DNA from: Nitrosovibrio sp. Nv4
Lineage (GTDB): Bacteria; Bdellovibrionota; UBA1018; CAIMNF01
Assembly (NCBI GenBank): GCA_943327105.2
Contig: CALPVV020000017.1
Location: 1 to 34,400 of the forward strand
Length of the DNA: 34,400 nucleotides
Direction of reading: 5' to 3'
Positions 28,321-34,400 of this stretch are shown piece by piece. How positions within the stretch are numbered: position 1 is the stretch's first letter; every line of letters begins with the position of its first letter. A program made the position numbers and the translations under genes. A model generated the notes under the pieces. That model searched no databases. It saw only the letters and a list, made by a program, of their open reading frames with translations, and had not been told where the DNA came from.

Positions 28321-31206
28321 ATGCTATTCATGATTCTATGCTTAACACTGTTCAAAACGGATCCAGCTGAAGCCATCGAGTCGTCTTTAAAATCAAAAGA
28401 ACTTGCCGCAATGAGGACACAAGACCAATCAATAAAAAAATTACAAACTTTCATTTCTTCACACCCAGGTGACCTTCGTGAAGGGGAATTCCTGAATCGG
28501 TTGGCTGACCTTTATCTTGAAAAATCAGGAATCAGTTTTCAATATACTGAAGGTGAATCAACTAGAACTAGCAAACAGCACTATCAGAATTCATTAATTA
28601 AAGCAGTCAATGCTCTTACTCAACTGATTACCAAGCATCCAAGAAATGTAACAATAGCGGAGGCCTACTTCAAAAGAGCTAAAGCTTTTAAAGAACTTCA
28701 TCAAAAACCATCTGCAAGGAATGATTTCATTCACTTAGTACAAAACTATCCCGATTTTCCAAGAATCGACACGGCTTTAATTGATTTAGCCACATTCGCA
28801 CAAGATGACAATCATCATGAAGAAGCATTGATGCATCTGAACATACTTAAAAAAATAGAGGATAGCCCTTACTTGACCATCGGTTACCGAAAATCAGCAT
28901 GGAGTCATTTTAATCTTGGTAATTATCAAGCGGCCATCAATGACATTGAAAAGGAGATCCACCTCTATCCGAATGATGGAAAAGAGCTACATGAAGTTGA
29001 AAGTGCCTATACAGATCTGGCGTTATTCATATTTGAGTCGATCAACAAAAAAACAGAATTAGGAACGATTGATCAGGCAAATAAGACCATCGAGGCAATC
29101 TGTTCAATTCGTTCAAGCGCCAAAAACAATTCATGTCATGGAATAAGCTTCTTAAAGCTAGCAAAACTCCTAAAAGCATATCAACTGGGAAATTCGTTGG
29201 AAGCACTGAAGGAATCATTAATAAGAAAACACATTCTGCTACCTGAGACGCTTCAAATCACTCTTTTATTGAATCAATTTTGGTTTGAACGACATGAATA
29301 CGGAAAGTTAGCTGGGATCATAGAAGAAGCGATCAACGTTCAAAATGAACAAAAACTGAATCAAAGCGAGTTGATCATCAGGACCATCAAGCAATCAATA
29401 GCAGAGCTACATGAATTGGTATTGAAAAACAAAAAATCAACTGAAATCGAAAAACTCATCATTCCATTAGATTCACTCACTCAATTGCTATGCAAAGAGC
29501 TTAGATCAAATACCCCTGAACGAGCAGAATTTATATTTTCAATGGCAGAAACAGCATTCGCAATCAAAAATCATACGTTGGCTAACCAATACTATGAAAA
29601 ACTGTTGAATGAAGATCAGAAATTGCCTGAAAAGCTGAAAAGGAATGAAATCAAGCGCCGACTGATATCATCTCAATATCAGGAATTAAAATCAATAAAG
29701 CCTGCTTTAGTAGAATTTGAAATCAAAAAAATTGGTGAATCTCTTATTTCCATTAAAAAAGAGAACAAACTACTCATCGAAAAATGGGTTACAGACACCC
29801 TGGCTCTCTTGAATGACAAAAGCAATGAAACAGAAGCTTTTCAATTGGAAGCCCTTAAATTGATGTATCTCTACCTTGATCGCTCCAGTGCGATTGAAAA
29901 AATGGTAAAAATTTCCTTCAGTTCAGAAGCTGACGAAATCAGACAAAACATGGCTTCTATCGCTTTTGATACTTATTCGATTTCAAATAAAATTGATCAA
30001 TTAATCGAACCCTGCCAGTCGGGCACATGGCTTAAAATCACTAAAATAGCAGAACCATGTACCTTGATTATTGCAAAAGCCTCCATCTTGGAAAATAAAC
30101 TCAAAAAAGCAGAATCAATACTTAAATCAATCAAACCAAATCATTCGAATCAGGAAACACTAAAAACAGTTTCACTTTTAAATGCTGAAATTCACAGAAA
30201 ACAAGGAGAACTACGGCAGTCGATTGATGACCAGGAAACTTATCTTGAGCTAACAGGCTGGAAAGATTCTGAAATGACCAAAACTGTTTTTCAGTATCAT
30301 TGGCTTCACAAAAACTTGAATAAATATTCTGAAATGATGGTTTCACCACGAATCAAATCAGCATTAACCGATTCGTATTTGGATCAATATCGGGCTGCGA
30401 TGATATTAGAAACATCAATAAAGGAAAAATTAAAAAACAACACCGAGTATCAAAAACGATTCAAGGCGAGCATAAAAAGCCAAAAAAACACGGCTTCTTT
30501 ATGGGCTCTTAGCTGCTTGAATAACTCAAAAAAACTTCCTTATCAAGATCGCATGGTATTGCTTCAAAGAACTGCCAATAACTGGGAATATCTTGATCCA
30601 TATCTGCAAATCCGCTATTTGGCACTGATGCAAGCAAGATTAGGTGAAACAATTGAGTCACTCAGAAAAGACGCCAGATCAATTGCCCCGATTCGTACAG
30701 ACATGCAAAGCGTTGAAAAACGAATGACGCTATTGCGTGAAATCGATCTTGCATTCAGTAAGGCGATGAATTTGGATTGGTTTGAAATCAAATTTAAAAC
30801 AATGAACGAGCTTCAACTGGTTTTTCAAGATTTAATCCGCGAGTTAAATCAGATCAATGCCGGTGCTGATGCAATCAGACCGTTTAAAACCAAACAGGAA
30901 GAAATCACAAAGGGAATAGAACAACTAATCAGTTTGAATTCAAAAGCCATTCATCCAATTATTGAGAATGCATTACTAGAACCGGAAACCTTAAAACATA
31001 TTCCGGATGAATTGCGAAGTGAATGGACCCGAGCTACACAAAAAAAAGAAGCGGATTTGCTTCATTATCTGATTTCTATCCGTAAGCATGATCAACAATC
31101 AGATGCACTCAGAGGATTAGTTTTAATTACTCTTTTGCATGACTCAGCGAAAGTTGAAGGTTTTCAATTGATCAAAGATAAATTCGCAATGGGGACTACA
31201 AAATGA
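28321..31206 (+). CDS. Large TPR-like secreted/periplasmic protein
   Basis: Hydrophobic N-terminus; repeated helical segments such as EAYFKRAKAFKELHQKPSARNDFIHLVQNYPDFP and YRKSAWSHFNLGNYQAAINDIEKEIHLYPND. Confidence 0.85.
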   Translation: MLFMILCLTLFKTDPAEAIESSLKSKELAAMRTQDQSIKKLQTFISSHPGDLREGEFLNRLADLYLEKSGISFQYTEGESTRTSKQHYQNSLIKAVNALTQLITKHPRNVTIAEAYFKRAKAFKELHQKPSARNDFIHLVQNYPDFPRIDTALIDLATFAQDDNHHEEALMHLNILKKIEDSPYLTIGYRKSAWSHFNLGNYQAAINDIEKEIHLYPNDGKELHEVESAYTDLALFIFESINKKTELGTIDQANKTIEAICSIRSSAKNNSCHGISFLKLAKLLKAYQLGNSLEALKESLIRKHILLPETLQITLLLNQFWFERHEYGKLAGIIEEAINVQNEQKLNQSELIIRTIKQSIAELHELVLKNKKSTEIEKLIIPLDSLTQLLCKELRSNTPERAEFIFSMAETAFAIKNHTLANQYYEKLLNEDQKLPEKLKRNEIKRRLISSQYQELKSIKPALVEFEIKKIGESLISIKKENKLLIEKWVTDTLALLNDKSNETEAFQLEALKLMYLYLDRSSAIEKMVKISFSSEADEIRQNMASIAFDTYSISNKIDQLIEPCQSGTWLKITKIAEPCTLIIAKASILENKLKKAESILKSIKPNHSNQETLKTVSLLNAEIHRKQGELRQSIDDQETYLELTGWKDSEMTKTVFQYHWLHKNLNKYSEMMVSPRIKSALTDSYLDQYRAAMILETSIKEKLKNNTEYQKRFKASIKSQKNTASLWALSCLNNSKKLPYQDRMVLLQRTANNWEYLDPYLQIRYLALMQARLGETIESLRKDARSIAPIRTDMQSVEKRMTLLREIDLAFSKAMNLDWFEIKFKTMNELQLVFQDLIRELNQINAGADAIRPFKTKQEEITKGIEQLISLNSKAIHPIIENALLEPETLKHIPDELRSEWTRATQKKEADLLHYLISIRKHDQQSDALRGLVLITLLHDSAKVEGFQLIKDKFAMGTTK

Positions 31207-31457
31207 GACAGCTTATTATTTTCATACTGGTTGCTTCAATCGGCTCACAAGCACTGAGTGCAGATCTTAAAAGATCTAAATCGATCAATTTCGAAGATGA
31301 ATTAGTCGAAGGAATCAATCGTAAACCGCTGGATAGCTTCAACCAGATTTCTGAACTGAATGAATCAAAGAATCGTCATCTTTATCGTAAACGATCTACT
31401 TTTGCAGATCGAAATCGTTCCCTTCTCAAGGACATGAAGAATGGAGACACACCATGA
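31203..31457 (+). CDS. Small secreted protein of unknown function
   Basis: 84 aa, signal peptide MRQLIIFILVASIGSQALSA; ATGA overlaps on both sides with operon neighbours. Confidence 0.7.
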   Translation: MRQLIIFILVASIGSQALSADLKRSKSINFEDELVEGINRKPLDSFNQISELNESKNRHLYRKRSTFADRNRSLLKDMKNGDTP

Positions 31458-32560
31458 ATACCGCTGAAACTTTTCGCATCATTCATCAAAACAAGAACTA
31501 TCTTTGGAAATCAGGACAGGCTATCTGTATTCGGGATCAGTTTATTCTAGAACTTAAACAAGGATCCATGATGATCCGTGATTTGACAAGAATCTCAACT
31601 GAAAAAACAAAAATCAAAATGGAACGTCTGCCTGTCGGAAACGAAATTGTTCATATTAAATTGGAAAATGACTATTCGTTCAAAATCATGAAAATGATAC
31701 GCCCCGAACCAGCAAGCAATGACATAGCCCTCAAACTCGCACCTTTCGCTACCATACCCGAAAAAGCTGTTAATCAGGAAGATCGGATCTTTATTAACAG
31801 GATAAAGCAAATAGCGGCAGCTTCCACTTTGGCTTGTTTATTGTTCATGTTTCTCAATTTAACAGATAATCAAACCACTCCGGATGAACAGCTGATTCCA
31901 AAGAAATTTGCAAAATTAATCCTTAAAAAACCAACTGAGTTGAATCCACATTCCAGTCAAGGGGGAGCATCCATTGCAAAGGCGTTCCAGTCTAAAAGTG
32001 TTCAACGAAATTTAAAAAGCGTTTTGCAGGGTGGCCTTTCAAAATATTCAATTATGACAACAGGCAGATCAATCCAAAGCCTCAGCATGAAAATGAGCAA
32101 ACAAGGAAATAACAGCCTCGCCTCATTAGAAGGAAAAGCAAGTCAGATGATCGGCTCACTTCATGCCGGTGGTTATGGTACAGGTCAAGGAATCAGCATT
32201 AAAGGACAGGGACAAGGACAACTTGAAATCGGGCTGAACTATAAAGATGCCATTGTGGACGAAGGCCTGACTAAGGAAGAAGTTGCAAAAGTGATTCATA
32301 GCCACATGAACGAAATCAGATACTGCTATGAGTCTGCAATCCAAAACGACCCATCGATTGCCGGAAAAGTTTTAGTTGATTTTAAAATTGGGTCCCGCGG
32401 ATCTGTAGCGGTGGCACAAACGGCAGCAAACACAATGAATAACGCTCAGGTGGGTACCTGTCTCATTGGAAAATTGAAAAATTGGAGATTTCCTGAACCC
32501 CGAGGAGGCGTACAAGTTGCAGTTACCTATCCGTTTCTATTTAAGAGTTTGAATCGATGA
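31454..32560 (+). CDS. TonB-like AgmX/PglI C-terminal domain protein (GltG/GltJ-like)
   Basis: One internal TM (IAAASTLACLLFMFLNL), C-terminal GLTKEEVAKVIHSHMNEIRYCYESAIQNDPSIAGKVLVDFKIGSRGSV...GTCLIGKLKNWRFPEPRGGVQVAVTYPFLF. Confidence 0.9.
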   Translation: MNTAETFRIIHQNKNYLWKSGQAICIRDQFILELKQGSMMIRDLTRISTEKTKIKMERLPVGNEIVHIKLENDYSFKIMKMIRPEPASNDIALKLAPFATIPEKAVNQEDRIFINRIKQIAAASTLACLLFMFLNLTDNQTTPDEQLIPKKFAKLILKKPTELNPHSSQGGASIAKAFQSKSVQRNLKSVLQGGLSKYSIMTTGRSIQSLSMKMSKQGNNSLASLEGKASQMIGSLHAGGYGTGQGISIKGQGQGQLEIGLNYKDAIVDEGLTKEEVAKVIHSHMNEIRYCYESAIQNDPSIAGKVLVDFKIGSRGSVAVAQTAANTMNNAQVGTCLIGKLKNWRFPEPRGGVQVAVTYPFLFKSLNR

Positions 32561-34008
32561 AAAATGGAGTTTTTATGATATACATTATATTTTTTTTCAT
32601 CCTTACTCAGTCAATTTCTGCCACGGCAGCCACCGTAATGGATGCCTGCGGAAATCATGAAAAGTGGGAGTTCAAGGATGAACGACATGGCAACTGGATG
32701 AATCGCTATCAGGCGTTCCTTTTGAAACAAGAATCACCCTGGATGGCTTTTTCCGACTCTATTCAATTGAGAAAAACGAGCCGCATTTTATCAAACGGAA
32801 CATTCGAGTCAGATTTTTCAGAGTATTGGGTTGGAAAGATCTTTTATGAGTTGGGCCTTCACTCACTGGCACAGGAGTATTTTGAATCATCTTCTGAACA
32901 TGCAAAAACGGCTGTAATCAAAAATGCTTCACGAATTTGCATCAATAAAATCAATCAGGGATTGAAACCAAAAATCGACCAGAGCGACCTTACTCATCTA
33001 CTTCGTGCTCGAGAACTTTATTCTTCAAAAAAAATGAATGAGTCTGTGGCTGAATTTCAAAAAATCGATAAACGCTCTAATCTCAAAATTGACGCACTAA
33101 GTGACTTATCATGGGCATACCTTCACCTGGAGCATTATCAAGAAGCCGTTGGAATCGCACTTCAACTCAGGAGCGGAATATTCAGAAATACTTTTGCTCC
33201 GGAAAGCATGATGGTTGCGGCAATGGCTCTGAATGAAACCTGTTCTTATCAAGACGCATCCCGTATGATTCAATTTTTCATTCAGGATTACGGTAATTCC
33301 TTTGATTGGTTGGTACATTCAGAAAAGGGATCTGAACCATATCATGAAATCTTATCCGGTCTGAAAAACCAGTCTTCAGTTCCAGCTAAAATCAGAACCG
33401 AGTGGGTTAAACATCCTGTATTTCTTTCCCGTCAGGAACAGATTAATCGATTGATTGAAAATCATCGAAAAATTATTGGAATGCCTTCAAAAATACAGTC
33501 TTTGAAATCGGATTTAACCAACAAGAATACGATTAAAATATCAAAGTTGCTTTATGATGTTAAATCCAGAAAAAACGATTCGATTTCATTGGCAAAAAAA
33601 TATCAGGAGATCAGAAAAGATATCCGCACATTGATTCGATTCAACCGCTCATCGAAAACACTTCTTTCGGTAGTTCAAAAACACGACGCAACCATACCTG
33701 CTGCTCAATCCAAACACGTTGCAAAAATCAATCATGAACTACATGAGAAAAACCGTGAACTTCTCACTCACCTTAAGAAAATCAGGGAAAACATCGATTT
33801 AATAGAAGTAGAGATCTACCACGGAGCTAGCAAAGACATGCTTGGATTGAAAAAATCATTAAAGAAGAAAACCGACCTTCAAAAAGATTTTGATACCGCA
33901 GTTGCATGGAACTGGGGAAGCTTTTCAGCTTCTGAATTGGAACGTGCAGAAATCTGGGAAGACGAGATTGGCGCCCTGAAGGCTGATACTAAAAATCACT
34001 GCAACTGA
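32557..34008 (+). CDS. TPR-like secreted protein
   Basis: Signal peptide (M)IYIIFFFILTQSISATA; TPR-like ALSDLSWAYLHLEHYQEAVGIALQL; coiled-coil C-terminus. Start 32557 or 32575 (the latter has a better-spaced GGAG). Confidence 0.82.
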   Translation: MKNGVFMIYIIFFFILTQSISATAATVMDACGNHEKWEFKDERHGNWMNRYQAFLLKQESPWMAFSDSIQLRKTSRILSNGTFESDFSEYWVGKIFYELGLHSLAQEYFESSSEHAKTAVIKNASRICINKINQGLKPKIDQSDLTHLLRARELYSSKKMNESVAEFQKIDKRSNLKIDALSDLSWAYLHLEHYQEAVGIALQLRSGIFRNTFAPESMMVAAMALNETCSYQDASRMIQFFIQDYGNSFDWLVHSEKGSEPYHEILSGLKNQSSVPAKIRTEWVKHPVFLSRQEQINRLIENHRKIIGMPSKIQSLKSDLTNKNTIKISKLLYDVKSRKNDSISLAKKYQEIRKDIRTLIRFNRSSKTLLSVVQKHDATIPAAQSKHVAKINHELHEKNRELLTHLKKIRENIDLIEVEIYHGASKDMLGLKKSLKKKTDLQKDFDTAVAWNWGSFSASELERAEIWEDEIGALKADTKNHCN

Positions 34009-34025
34009 AATCAAGGAGCAAAAAC

Positions 34026-34400
34026 ATGCAATACTATCTTTATCAACCAGGACAAATCGACGGACCAATCGACTCCAACCGATTGGAAGAACTGAAAAAA
34101 TCCGGGAAATTGCGCCAATACCATTGGATGATCGACAGCGAATCACAAATCTGGAAATCAATCAGCGATGCCCCTACTGAAAATCCATTCGAAACAGCTC
34201 AGCGAACCATCCGCGGACGACTGATTTCAGGTGCTTTTATTCTTGCTAATGAAGCCTATAGCGGTCGAATTACGAATTTAAGCTCATTTGGAATTGAGTT
34301 GATGATTCCTCAATTTCGTAAATTTTTACGTGGAATCAATCAATCCAAAGCACTCATGCTCAATATCTGCGATGAGACAAATCAGGTATTTGTTAATGTG
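34026..34400 (+). CDS. GYF_2 (DUF4339)-PilZ-like protein, truncated by the window edge
   Basis: Open frame from ATG 34026 (not in ORF track): MQYYLYQPGQIDGPIDSNRLEELKKSGKLRQYHWMIDSESQIWKSI (GYF_2-like), then RTIRGRLISGAFILANEAYSGRITNLSSFGIELMIPQF (PilZ-like). Confidence 0.75.
   Translation, partial: MQYYLYQPGQIDGPIDSNRLEELKKSGKLRQYHWMIDSESQIWKSISDAPTENPFETAQRTIRGRLISGAFILANEAYSGRITNLSSFGIELMIPQFRKFLRGINQSKALMLNICDETNQVFVNV

Noticed and set aside
32190-32225. GGACAGGGACAAGGACAA short tandem motif (GQGQGQ)
   Set aside because: Explained as a flexible Gly/Gln linker in the AgmX-type protein, not a DNA repeat element.
1-34400. CRISPR arrays, tRNA or rRNA genes, intact transposases or prophage genes
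   Set aside because: None seen: no regularly spaced repeats, no recognisable tRNA cloverleaf candidates in intergenic regions, no transposase or phage protein motifs in the ORFs.

Overview
The window is a bacterial chromosomal segment. Gene content suggests a Bdellovibrionota or deltaproteobacterial-type genome, but taxonomy is inferred only. The first ~24 kb is mostly core metabolism: fatty-acid synthesis (fabD, fabG, acpP, fabF), rpiB, glyA, an acyl-CoA dehydrogenase, pgi, an FHA-GGDEF protein, mutL, miaA, ilvE, an RluA-type pseudouridine synthase, mnmC and a family 2 glycosyltransferase. Three observations stand out there. Three paralogous membrane/periplasmic genes split acpP from fabF. 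A 1.2-kb low-coding spacer separates mutL from miaA. An outer-membrane-barrel-like gene overlaps a large EF-hand lipoprotein gene. From ~24.5 kb to the right edge lies the most interesting locus: a vWA-domain lipoprotein, a Cys-containing bitopic protein, one ExbB/TolQ, two ExbD/TolR, a 961-aa TPR-like protein, a small secreted protein, a TonB-like AgmX/PglI C-terminal protein, a second TPR-like protein and a truncated GYF_2-PilZ-like protein. Motor stoichiometry and parts list resemble the myxobacterial Agl-Glt gliding machine (AglR/Q/S, GltG/GltJ) together with a CglB-like vWA adhesin. My main hypothesis is a divergent Agl-Glt-type trans-envelope machine, possibly linked to c-di-GMP.
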